5,972 bases of DNA from Solirubrobacterales bacterium (GCA_025964075.1 JAOPZQ010000055.1:1-5972); one strand, 5' to 3'; positions 1-5,972 are shown, counted from the stretch's first letter. Translations and numbers: made by a program. The notes: a model not told the origin generated them from the letters alone.

Positions 1-191
1 TCCTCGCGGCGCTCGACGCGCCCGCGGCGACGATCGACCTCGCCGCCCGGCTGGGCGCCTCGCCCGCCGGGGTCTCCGAGCACCTCGGGGTCCTCCGCCG
101 CGCGGGCCTCGTCACGGCTCGCCGGGCCGGCCGCCGCGTCGTCTACGCCCGCAGCCCCGCCGGCGAGGCGCTGCTCGCGGCGCCGGAGTGA
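1..191 (+). CDS. ArsR-type winged-helix transcriptional regulator, C-terminal fragment
   Basis: The open frame begins at base 3 and ends at the TGA at 189-191, giving 62 visible residues; the N-terminus lies off the left edge. The visible part reads as a winged helix-turn-helix. A helix with LAARLGASPAG leads into the recognition-helix segment VSEHLGVLRRAGLV, and the beta-wing RRAGRRVVYARS is followed by a short C-terminal helix, PAGEALL. This order is typical of the ArsR/SmtB class of repressors, which bind operator DNA as dimers and release it on binding a metal or other ligand. The sensor cannot be named because the N-terminal half is missing and no metal-binding cysteine cluster is visible. 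The 'SPxGEALL' ending also occurs in longer actinobacterial ArsR-like proteins, so the full length is unknown. The gene converges on metH. Family assignment is fairly safe; the regulon is unknown. Confidence 0.75.
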   Translation, partial: LAALDAPAATIDLAARLGASPAGVSEHLGVLRRAGLVTARRAGRRVVYARSPAGEALLAAPE

Positions 192-212
192 TCAGGCCGG
201 CGGGTCGCCGCC

Positions 213-3200
213 TCAAGCCTGCGTCGGCGCCATCTCGGGCTCGTCGTCCAGCTTGTGGACGTCGAGTTGCGCGGGGTCCTTGTCGGTCCCGGCGATGACC
301 TCGTCCGGCACCGCGCCCTTGGGGATGAACCCCGACTTCATGCCGAAGTACACGGCCTGGGGGTGGTGGGCGACGATCGCGAGCGTGGACTGCTCGGGCT
401 CGACCGCGTACCCGCCCGAGAGCCGCATGCCGATCGCCGGCGCGTCGAGGAGGCGGAAGACCTTCTCGTGCTCGGACTGGTCGGGGCACGCGGGGTAGCC
501 CCACGAGTAGCGGCGGCCTTGCGTCGGCTCGATGCCGAGGTCGCTGCGCACCCGCGCGTGGAGCCACTCGGCCGTGCCCTCGGCCGTCTGCACGCCGATG
601 CCGTGGACGAAGAGCTGCTCGGCGAGCTCGTTGTCCGCGAACAGGCGGTCCATGACCTCGGTGACCTCGTCGCCCGCCGTCACGGCCTGGATGGCGACCA
701 CGTCGCGTTCGCCGCTCGACAGCGGGCGGTAGAAGTCGGCGAGGCAGATCCGGTCGTGGCGCGGCTGGCGCGGGAAGACGAGTCGCTCGAGCTCGCGCTC
801 GGGGTCCTCGGGGTCGAAGACGATCAGCTCGTTGCCGTCCGCGTTGCAGGGGAAGTAGCCGAGGCGCGCGCGCGGGTGCAGGTAGTCCTGCTCGCGCCAC
901 ATGCGCTCGAGGCGCGGCTGGAAGTCCTCCTCGACGAGCTTGCGCCACTCCTCGCCCTTGACCCCGCGCCCGCCCCAGTGGAGCTTGAAGAGCACGTGCG
1001 TGTCGAGGTGGTGGAAGACCTCGTCCATGTCGACCTCGATCTCGCGCGCGCCCCAGAACGGCGGCTTCGGGATCGGGTTGTCGGTGACCGCGGCGGAGCG
1101 GACGGACGCATCGTCGGTCGGCGGCGCGTCGTCCTTGACCTCGACCTTGTCGCGCAGCTTCTGCGCGGCCGCGCGCGTGGAGGTGAGCAGCTCGTCGCGC
1201 GTCTCGGCCTCGACGAGCTGGTCCATCTTCGCGAGCCCCTCGAACGCGTCCTTGCAGTAGAAGACGCCGGGGTCGTAGATCGCGTCGTCCTCGCGCCCGT
1301 GCGGGTAGAGGATGCGCAGGCCGAAGTCCCGGTTGATCGCCGCGCCGCCGACGAGGATCGGGAACTTCAGCCCCTGCTCGTGGAGCTCCTGGACGCACAG
1401 CGGCATCTGCTTGGACGTCGACACGAGGAGCGCGGACAGGCCGATCGCGTCCGCGTCGTGCTCCTTCGCCGCGTCGATGATCGTCGAGATCGGGACCTGC
1501 TTGCCGAGGTCGACGACCGTGTAGCCGTTGTTGGTGAGGATCGTGTTGACCAGTGACTTGCCGATGTCGTGCACGTCGCCGAACACCGTCGCGATGACGA
1601 CCGTGCCCTTGGTGTAGCCCTCGATGCGGTCGAGGTAGTTCTCGAGCCGCGCGACCGCGCGCTTCATCACTTCCGCCGACTGGAGGACGAACGGCAGGAT
1701 GAGCTCGCCGGCGCCGAACTTGTCGCCGACCTCCTTCATGGCGGGCAGTAGCACGCCGTTGAGGGTGGGGACGGCCCCGATCTTCTCGACGGAGCGGTCG
1801 ATCCAGTCCTCGACGCCCTCCTTCTTGCGGCGGAGGATGTGGTAGTGCAGCGCCTCTTCGGGCTCCATGCCCTCGGTGGGGTTCTCGGCCTCCGCGACCT
1901 CCTGCTCGCCCTTGGACTCGAAGTGGGCGATGAAGCGCTCGAGCGCGTCGTCGCGGCGGTTGAACACGAGGTCGTCGGCGAGCTCGCGCTCCTCGTCGGA
2001 GATCTCGCTGTAGGGCGTGATGTGGTTGGGGTTGACCATCGCGAGGTCGAGGCCGGCCTCGACGCAGTGGTGCAGGAACACCGAGTTGAGCACCGCGCGC
2101 GACGGCTGGCCGACGCCGAAGGAGACGTTCGAGACGCCGAGCGAGGTCTTCACGTCGGGGATCTCGGCCTTGATGCGCCGGATGCCCTCGATCGTCTCGA
2201 TCGCGCTCGGCTTCCACTCGTCGTCGCCGGTCGTCAGCGTGAAGGTGAGCGCGTCGAAGATCAGCGACTCGGGGTCGAGGCCGTGTTCGTCGCAGGCCAG
2301 CTCCTTGATCCGCTGGGCGATCTCGACCTTGCGCTGCGCGGTCTTCGCCATGCCGATCTCGTCGATCGTCAGCGCGATCAGCGCAGCGCCGTGGGCCTTG
2401 GCGATCGGGGCGACCTTGTCGAGCTTGTCGCGGCCCGCCTCGAGGTTGACCGAGTTGACGATCGCGCGGCCGGGGATCTGCTCGAGCGCGGTCTGGATCA
2501 CGTTCGGCTCGGTCGAGTCGACCTGGATCGGCGCTGGCTGGGTGAGCGAGATCCGCTTGACCACCTGGCGCATCTGCTGGTCCTCGTCCTGGCGCTCGGT
2601 GAGCGCGACGCAGACGTCGAGCACGTGGGCGCCGCCGGTCACCTGGTCCTCGGCCACGGTGACGAGCCCGTCGTAGTCGTCGGCCAGCAGCATCTCCTTG
2701 GCCTTGCGCGAGCCCTGGGAGTTCACCCGCTCGCCGACGAGCGTCGGGCGCGGCTCCTGCACGAGCGGCTCGGCGGCGATCATGCTCGACAGATGCGCCG
2801 GGCGGGGCGCGGGTCGGGTGCTCACGGTCGCGGACGCGCAGCGCTCGCGGATCGCGGCGATGTGGTCGGGCGTGGTGCCGCAGCAACCGCCGACGATGTT
2901 CACGCCGTAGCGGTCGACGAACTCGCCGAGCACGTTGGCGAGCGGCTCGGGCTCCTCGGGGAAGATCGTCTCGCCGTCCGGCCCCTGCAGCGGTAGGCCG
3001 GCGTTGGGGATGCAGTGGACGGGCAAGGGGGAGTGCTCGCCGAGGAAGCGGATCGCGTCGCGCATGTCCTCGGGGCCGGTCGAGCAGTTGAGGCCGATGA
3101 CCTGGACGTCGAGCGCGCTCAGCGTCGTCAGCACCGCCGAGATGTCGGTGCCGAGCAGCATCTTCCCGCCGTTGGGGAGGAGGCTGACGCTGCACTGGAT

Positions 3201-3752
3201 CGGCAGCGTGCGGCCGGTGAGCGCGAACGCCTCGCGGGCCCCGAAGATCGCCGCCTTGACCTCGAGGATGTCCTGCGCCGTCTCGATGATGATGAGGTCC
3301 GAGCCGCCCTCGACGAGCCCCTGGGCCTGCTCGGTGAACACCTCGACGAGCTCGCGGAACGTGATCTGCCCGAGCGTCGCGTCGTCCGAGGCCGGCAGGT
3401 AGCCGGTGGGGCCGATCGAGCCGGCGACGAAGCGCTTCTCGCCCGCCGCCTTGCGCGCGATCTCCGCCGCCTTACGGTTGACCTCGAGCGTGTGCTCGCC
3501 GAGCCCCCACTCCTCGAGCTTCAGCCGCGAGGCCTGGAACGTGTCGGTCTCGAGCACCTCGGCGCCCGCGTCGATCATCGACGAGTGGACGCCCTCGATC
3601 ACGTCGGGCCGGTTCAGGACGAGCGCCTCGTGGCACTTGCCCGGCAGCCCGCCGTAGTCCTCGGAGGTCAGGTCGAACTGCTCGAGAGTGGCACCCATGC
3701 CGCCGTCGAAGACGACGACTCGGGAGCGGACGGCGTCAAGGTAGTCACGCAT
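213..3752 (-). CDS. metH: Cobalamin-dependent methionine synthase (5-methyltetrahydrofolate-homocysteine methyltransferase)
   Basis: This cytoplasmic enzyme transfers the methyl group of 5-methyltetrahydrofolate through cobalamin to homocysteine, making methionine and tetrahydrofolate. All four modules are visible. The homocysteine/zinc barrel covers residues about 1-305, with zinc ligands Cys223 (GLNCSTG), Cys290 and Cys291 (GGCCGTTPDH). A Pro-rich linker leads to the pterin-binding barrel at about 335-615 (VGERVNSQGSRK, VDSTEPNV, GVSNVSFG). The helical cap is at about 630-710, and the B12 Rossmann domain at about 715-850 has the DVHDIGK motif, with axial ligand His728. An acidic linker at 870-895 precedes the AdoMet reactivation domain at about 895-1140 (WGYPACPD at 1084-1091). 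At 1179 residues it is close to the usual 1200-1250. The ATG at 3750-3752 starts the barrel at the expected point, but no strong Shine-Dalgarno precedes it. The in-frame context is intact, with no frameshift. Confidence 0.97.
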   Translation of the reverse strand: MRDYLDAVRSRVVVFDGGMGATLEQFDLTSEDYGGLPGKCHEALVLNRPDVIEGVHSSMIDAGAEVLETDTFQASRLKLEEWGLGEHTLEVNRKAAEIARKAAGEKRFVAGSIGPTGYLPASDDATLGQITFRELVEVFTEQAQGLVEGGSDLIIIETAQDILEVKAAIFGAREAFALTGRTLPIQCSVSLLPNGGKMLLGTDISAVLTTLSALDVQVIGLNCSTGPEDMRDAIRFLGEHSPLPVHCIPNAGLPLQGPDGETIFPEEPEPLANVLGEFVDRYGVNIVGGCCGTTPDHIAAIRERCASATVSTRPAPRPAHLSSMIAAEPLVQEPRPTLVGERVNSQGSRKAKEMLLADDYDGLVTVAEDQVTGGAHVLDVCVALTERQDEDQQMRQVVKRISLTQPAPIQVDSTEPNVIQTALEQIPGRAIVNSVNLEAGRDKLDKVAPIAKAHGAALIALTIDEIGMAKTAQRKVEIAQRIKELACDEHGLDPESLIFDALTFTLTTGDDEWKPSAIETIEGIRRIKAEIPDVKTSLGVSNVSFGVGQPSRAVLNSVFLHHCVEAGLDLAMVNPNHITPYSEISDEERELADDLVFNRRDDALERFIAHFESKGEQEVAEAENPTEGMEPEEALHYHILRRKKEGVEDWIDRSVEKIGAVPTLNGVLLPAMKEVGDKFGAGELILPFVLQSAEVMKRAVARLENYLDRIEGYTKGTVVIATVFGDVHDIGKSLVNTILTNNGYTVVDLGKQVPISTIIDAAKEHDADAIGLSALLVSTSKQMPLCVQELHEQGLKFPILVGGAAINRDFGLRILYPHGREDDAIYDPGVFYCKDAFEGLAKMDQLVEAETRDELLTSTRAAAQKLRDKVEVKDDAPPTDDASVRSAAVTDNPIPKPPFWGAREIEVDMDEVFHHLDTHVLFKLHWGGRGVKGEEWRKLVEEDFQPRLERMWREQDYLHPRARLGYFPCNADGNELIVFDPEDPERELERLVFPRQPRHDRICLADFYRPLSSGERDVVAIQAVTAGDEVTEVMDRLFADNELAEQLFVHGIGVQTAEGTAEWLHARVRSDLGIEPTQGRRYSWGYPACPDQSEHEKVFRLLDAPAIGMRLSGGYAVEPEQSTLAIVAHHPQAVYFGMKSGFIPKGAVPDEVIAGTDKDPAQLDVHKLDDEPEMAPTQA

Positions 3753-3885
3753 GGATCGCCCATGGTACCAGTCTTTGTGCTCAACCTTGACACACCCTTG
3801 GCAAGGTTCGAGCCGCGCCCGAACGCCTCTGCCCGTTGCCCATTCGCCTCGCTGAACCCATGCTCCAAGTACCTCCGCACGCCGT
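3753..3885 (-). promoter_or_regulatory. metH leader region with a small inverted repeat
   Basis: This 133-base gap separates metH from the first palindrome of the RAYT cassette and is locally less GC-rich than the genes. It contains the inverted repeat AACCTTG (3783-3789) / CAAGGTT (3802-3808) with a 12-base spacer. A nested CCTTG-G-CAAGG palindrome at 3796-3806 shares its right arm, so the two pairings are alternatives. The repeat lies 31-57 bases upstream of the metH ATG, a plausible place for an operator or a leader hairpin. I could not recognise a SAM, cobalamin or SAH riboswitch core, nor a convincing -35/-10 pair on the minus strand. The terminator-like palindromes lie just upstream, so the metH promoter most likely falls in this stretch. 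That placement is inference. Confidence 0.35.
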
Positions 3886-3916
3886 CTGGAAAAAGGGGTC
3901 AGACCCCTCTTTCCAG
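3886..3916. repeat. REP-like palindrome, left copy 1
   Basis: Arms CTGGAAAAAGGGGTC (3886-3900) and GACCCCTCTTTCCAG (3902-3916) flank a central A at 3901. The arms match at 14 of 15 positions. The single mismatch is A3893 against C3909, which becomes a G-U wobble in a minus-strand transcript. Read on the minus strand, a GC stem is followed by five Ts, so it resembles a Rho-independent terminator for transcription heading toward metH. In the plus direction the T-run is broken by a C. It is probably a REP-type substrate or end sequence of the adjacent RAYT. Confidence 0.85.
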
Positions 3917-3919
3917 AAA

Positions 3920-3950
3920 ATGGAAATAGGGGTCAGACCCCTCTTTCCAC
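3920..3950. repeat. REP-like palindrome, left copy 2
   Basis: Arms ATGGAAATAGGGGTC (3920-3934) and GACCCCTCTTTCCAC (3936-3950) surround a central A at 3935. They match at 13 of 15 positions; the mismatches are the outermost pair and T3927/C3943. The copy begins three As after copy 1 ends and has the same orientation, giving a 34-base head-to-tail period. Its right arm carries the same CCCCTCTTT variant as copy 1, unlike the right-end copy with CCCCTTTTT. This suggests the two left copies arose by tandem duplication or from a common source. Confidence 0.83.
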
Positions 3951-3966
3951 AGGACGGTCACGCGTG

Positions 3967-4001
3967 GGGCGAGGACTGCGCGCGTCCGCCCTAGGACGGG
4001 C
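3967..4001 (+). promoter_or_regulatory. RAYT ribosome-binding site within a possible alternative hairpin
   Basis: AGGA at 3993-3996 lies five bases before the GTG at 4002 and is the likely Shine-Dalgarno sequence. It sits in the 3' arm of a potential stem, CGTCC (3983-3987) with GGACG (3994-3998). The same GTCC (3984-3987) could instead pair with an upstream GGAC (3973-3976), which would free the ribosome-binding site. Both stems are short (4-5 pairs), so a regulatory role is only a possibility. The GTG start is supported because no in-frame ATG or GTG lies between it and the in-frame TAG at 3927-3929, and because MPRG is a common RAYT beginning. Confidence 0.35.
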
Positions 4002-4727
4002 GTGCCCCGCGGTGCTCGGATCCAACTGCCCGACGACATCTCGCACGTCGTCGCTCGCGGCGTCGGGCACCAGGCGATCTATCGCGACGGTCTCGATCGT
4101 CGACGTTTCATGCGGCTCCTGGGCAAGATCGTGCTCGCACGGCGGTGGCGCTGCCTGACGTACTGCCTCATGGGCAACCACTACCACTTGGTCGTCCAGC
4201 TCCGCGAGCCGAATCTCTCGGTCGGTATGCAGGAGCTCAACGGCGCCTACGCCCGTTGGTTCAACGACCGTCATGGCCGCGTCGGCCACCTCTTCGAGAG
4301 TCGGTACTGGTCGAAGACCGTGCGGCACGAGGCCCACATGATCGGGCTCGCCCGGTACGTCGCGCTGAACCCCGTCCGCGCTGGCGTGGCGCCGACCCCG
4401 GCGCAGTGGCGATGGAGTGCACACCGCGCGCTGATCGGGGCGGACCCGGCATGGATCGTCGACGTTGCGGCAACGCTCTCGCACTTCGATGAGGACCCTG
4501 TGCGCGGACGCGCCCGCTACGTCGACGCGGTGTCGGGGGTCGAGCCGCCGAGGATCCACGGCGTCGACGTCCTACTCGCGGAAACGATGGCGTGGCCCGA
4601 GCGAGGTCGTGCGGTCGTCCGCGCGCATCGCGAACTCGGCTACAGCGTCGCGCAGATTGCCGAGCTCCTGCGCTGCACCGACCGGACCGTTCGGAATTGG
4701 TTGGCCAGGGTGGAAAAAGGGGTCTGA
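4002..4727 (+). CDS. REP-associated tyrosine transposase (RAYT, HUH Y1 transposase family)
   Basis: This 241-residue protein belongs to the Y1 transposase superfamily, single-strand endonucleases that cut near hairpin sequences and form a phosphotyrosine bond with DNA. The family landmarks appear in order: the N-terminal strand HVVARGVGHQAIYRD (residues 15-29), the metal-binding HUH motif in CLMGNHYHLVV (His60 and His62), GHLFESRYWSK (95-105), and ARYVALNPVRAG (117-128), whose Tyr119 is the probable nucleophile. A C-terminal helix-turn-helix-like segment at about 203-236 (YSVAQIAELLRCTDRTVRNW) may add DNA recognition. The catalytic residues are intact, so the protein may be active. The last five codons and the TGA lie inside the right-end palindrome. 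RAYTs are usually single-copy, 'domesticated' transposases linked to REP sequence spread rather than classical insertion sequences; whether this one mobilises itself is unknown. Confidence 0.93.
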   Translation: MPRGARIQLPDDISHVVARGVGHQAIYRDGLDRRRFMRLLGKIVLARRWRCLTYCLMGNHYHLVVQLREPNLSVGMQELNGAYARWFNDRHGRVGHLFESRYWSKTVRHEAHMIGLARYVALNPVRAGVAPTPAQWRWSAHRALIGADPAWIVDVAATLSHFDEDPVRGRARYVDAVSGVEPPRIHGVDVLLAETMAWPERGRAVVRAHRELGYSVAQIAELLRCTDRTVRNWLARVEKGV

Positions 4728-4740
4728 CCCCTTTTTCCAC
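4710..4740. terminator. Right-end REP-like perfect palindrome, probable bidirectional terminator
   Basis: Arms GTGGAAAAAGGGGTC (4710-4724) and GACCCCTTTTTCCAC (4726-4740) are perfect 15-base complements around a central T at 4725. The form AAAAA-GGGGTC/GACCCC-TTTTT gives a GC stem followed by a U-run on both strands. It could therefore end the RAYT transcript (+) and, 19 bases beyond the glutamine synthetase stop, the GSIII transcript (-). It is inverted relative to the two left copies and is also the right boundary of the mobile cassette. It overlaps the transposase coding end at 4710-4727. The terminator role is inferred from shape; the palindrome itself is certain. Confidence 0.85.
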
Positions 4741-4759
4741 ACTCGCCCTGACGCCAGCC

Positions 4760-5972
4760 CTACTTGATGAACAGGATCTCGCTGTACTTCGGCAGCGGCC
4801 ACAGGTCGTCGGCGACGATCTTCTCGAGCGCGTCGGCGGCCGTGCGGACGGCCTCCATCGCCGGGATCACGGAGTCGCGCATGTACAGCGCGTGGTCGAT
4901 GATCTCGACGTCCTCCGGGTGCTCGGCGTTGGCCTTCTCCAGGCTGTAGATCGCGCTCGTGAGCTCCTCCACGAGTGCGCGACTCTCGGTCTCGAGCTCG
5001 CCGAGGCCGGCGGCGCTGAGCATCGCGAGGTGGCGCGCCGCCGCCGGAATCAGCAGCGTGCGGGCGATCGACGCCGCGGTCTCCGCCTCGATGTTGATCT
5101 TCGTAACGTACTGCTCGGTCAGCACCTCGAAGCGCGACTCGATCTCGCGGGGGCTGAGGACGCCGTAGTTGTCGAACATCGAGACCGTCTCGTCGCGCAG
5201 CAGCTCGGGCAGCGCGTCGGGGGTCGACTTCAGGTTCAACAGGCCGCGGCGCTCGGCCTCGACCTGCCACTCGTCGGCGTTGTTGTCGCCGTCGAAGACG
5301 ACCTGCTTGTTCTCGGCGTAGCTCTTCTGGCAGACCTTGGCGATCGCCTCCTCCAGCGACGCGCCGCCATTCAGCGCGTTGTCGAGATCCTCGGCGAGGC
5401 TGTCGATCGCCTGGGCGACGGTCGTGTTCAGCACGGTGTTCGGGAGCGCGAGCGACATGCTCGACCCGAGCGCGCGGAACTCGAACTTGTTTCCGGTGAA
5501 CGCGAACGGCGAGGTCCGGTTGCGGTCGCCGCCGTGCATCGGCAGCGGCGGCAGCACCGGCGTGCCGAGGCCGAGGAACGAGCCCGGCGTCGACTCCGCC
5601 GTCTCGCCGTTCTCGATCGCGTCGAACACGCGCGAGAGCTCGGCGCCGAGGAAGATCGAGATGATCGCCGGCGGCGCCTCGTTCGCGCCGAGACGGTGGT
5701 CCTGGCCCGGCTGCGCCACCGAGGCGCGCAGCAGCCCCTGGTGCGTGTTCACGGCCTGGATCACCGCGGTGCAGAAGAACAGGAACGACAGGTTGTCCTC
5801 GGGCGTGTCGCCCGGCTCGAGCAGGTTGGTGCCCGTGTCGGTTCCCATCGACCAGTTGTTGTGCTTGCCCGAGCCGTTGACGCCGGCGAACGGCTTCTCG
5901 TGCAGCAGGCAGACGAGGCCGTACCGGCGCGCCACGTTCTGCATCACCTGCATCGTCAGCTGCTGGTGGTCG
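4760..5972 (-). CDS. glnN: Type III glutamine synthetase (GSIII), C-terminal part
   Basis: The enzyme makes glutamine from glutamate, ammonia and ATP in the cytoplasm, the entry step of nitrogen assimilation. The frame is open through the right edge and ends at TAG (4760-4762). About 403 residues are visible of the roughly 700 usual for GSIII, so the N-terminus lies outside; the ATG at 5951-5953 is internal, not the start. GSIII hallmarks are clear: HEKPFAGVNGSGKHNNWS (5849-5902), HRLGANEAPPAIISIFLG, and NRTSPFAFTGNKFEFR with GSS just after (5459-5521). The C-terminal helical part and its ending, WPLPKYSEILFIK, are also typical of this class and unlike GSI or GSII. No GSI-type adenylylation site is seen. 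Gene names vary for this class; glnN is the one used in cyanobacteria. The 3' end is followed directly by the perfect palindrome. Confidence 0.95.
   Translation of the reverse strand, partial: DHQQLTMQVMQNVARRYGLVCLLHEKPFAGVNGSGKHNNWSMGTDTGTNLLEPGDTPEDNLSFLFFCTAVIQAVNTHQGLLRASVAQPGQDHRLGANEAPPAIISIFLGAELSRVFDAIENGETAESTPGSFLGLGTPVLPPLPMHGGDRNRTSPFAFTGNKFEFRALGSSMSLALPNTVLNTTVAQAIDSLAEDLDNALNGGASLEEAIAKVCQKSYAENKQVVFDGDNNADEWQVEAERRGLLNLKSTPDALPELLRDETVSMFDNYGVLSPREIESRFEVLTEQYVTKINIEAETAASIARTLLIPAAARHLAMLSAAGLGELETESRALVEELTSAIYSLEKANAEHPEDVEIIDHALYMRDSVIPAMEAVRTAADALEKIVADDLWPLPKYSEILFIK

Larger units (their letters stand above)
3886..4740 (+). mobile_element. RAYT cassette: single-gene REP-associated element bounded by inverted palindromes
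   Basis: The cassette consists of two palindromes on the left (centres at 3901 and 3935), one HUH transposase gene, and one palindrome on the right (centre at 4725). The palindromes share the core GGGGTC-N-GACCCC. The central base is A in both left copies and T in the right copy, so left and right copies are in opposite orientation, as expected of element ends or of paired REP sequences. No target-site duplication is visible, which fits HUH/Y1 transposases, since these cut and join single strands without making one. The cassette lies between two minus-strand housekeeping genes and is transcribed against them. Exact boundaries are uncertain: the element could begin at the first or the second left copy. 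Confidence 0.75.

Noticed and set aside
192..212. GGCG-ggt-CGCC hairpin between the ArsR fragment and metH as a terminator
   Set aside because: The stem has only four pairs and no T-run follows on either strand; such stems are common by chance at this GC content.
255..1556. Long plus-strand open frames opposite metH, including 255-1556, 1839-2996 and 3015-3929
   Set aside because: They are antisense shadows, rich in Leu, Val, Arg, Asp and Glu as expected from complementing the metH codon pattern. None has domain motifs, and the last runs through the intergenic leader and the palindromes.
112..3195. A 1027-codon open frame on the minus strand inside metH
   Set aside because: It is an off-frame shadow of metH in GC-rich DNA. 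The product is mostly Arg, Ala, Pro and Gly with no recognisable domain, while the metH frame shows every family motif.
3787..3792. Perfect TTGACA -35 box on the plus strand
   Set aside because: No -10-like hexamer is found 16-18 bases downstream (the sequence there is cgagccgc), and the TTGACA is part of the inverted repeat, so a RAYT promoter here is not supported.
3753..3885. SAM or cobalamin riboswitch ahead of metH
   Set aside because: I could find no conserved core such as a B12-box or SAM-I/II/IV helix pattern, and the leader is short.
3886..3950. CRISPR array
   Set aside because: There are only two repeat units, three bases apart, and they are palindromes matching the RAYT right end; there are no spacers and no cas genes.
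3933..4559. A 208-codon minus-strand open frame opposite the RAYT gene, and a second at 4261-4740
   Set aside because: The opposite strand encodes a transposase with an intact HUH motif; these frames show only low-complexity Arg/Pro/Ala sequence.
4572..5270. A minus-strand frame with the peptide KKGSDPFFH joining GSIII and RAYT sequence
   Set aside because: The peptide is a translation of the palindrome in another frame, and the rest is an off-frame shadow of GSIII and RAYT.

Overview
The window is GC-rich bacterial DNA, with codon third positions strongly biased to G/C. It looks like a high-GC actinobacterium. A class such as Thermoleophilia is possible, but this is an inference from base composition and the style of the proteins; no rRNA or other decisive marker is present.

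Layout, left to right. Bases 1-191 (+) hold the C-terminal end of an ArsR-type winged-helix regulator that begins outside the window. It converges on metH (213-3752, -), a complete four-module cobalamin-dependent methionine synthase of 1179 residues, with only 21 bases between the two stop codons. Bases 3753-3885 are the metH leader, which contains a small inverted repeat but no promoter I can assign firmly. Bases 3886-4740 are a compact mobile cassette: two near-identical palindromes in tandem (3886-3916 and 3920-3950), a GTG-started REP-associated tyrosine transposase (RAYT; HUH/Y1 family, 4002-4727, +), and a third, perfect palindrome (4710-4740) in the opposite orientation. That last palindrome overlaps the end of the transposase gene and supplies its stop codon. 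From 4760 to the right edge (-) runs the C-terminal part of a type III glutamine synthetase (GSIII), whose N-terminus lies beyond the window.

How the parts relate. GSIII and metH lie on the same strand in the order GSIII then metH, and the RAYT cassette sits between them on the opposite strand. The palindromes have the shape of bidirectional Rho-independent terminators (A-run, GC stem, T-run). They probably end the GSIII and RAYT transcripts and isolate metH, which would then need its own promoter in 3753-3885. Methionine synthesis (MetH) and nitrogen assimilation (GSIII) are core metabolism. The accessory and most interesting part is the RAYT/palindrome cassette, which resembles known REP/RAYT systems. 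I do not see a clearly new system.
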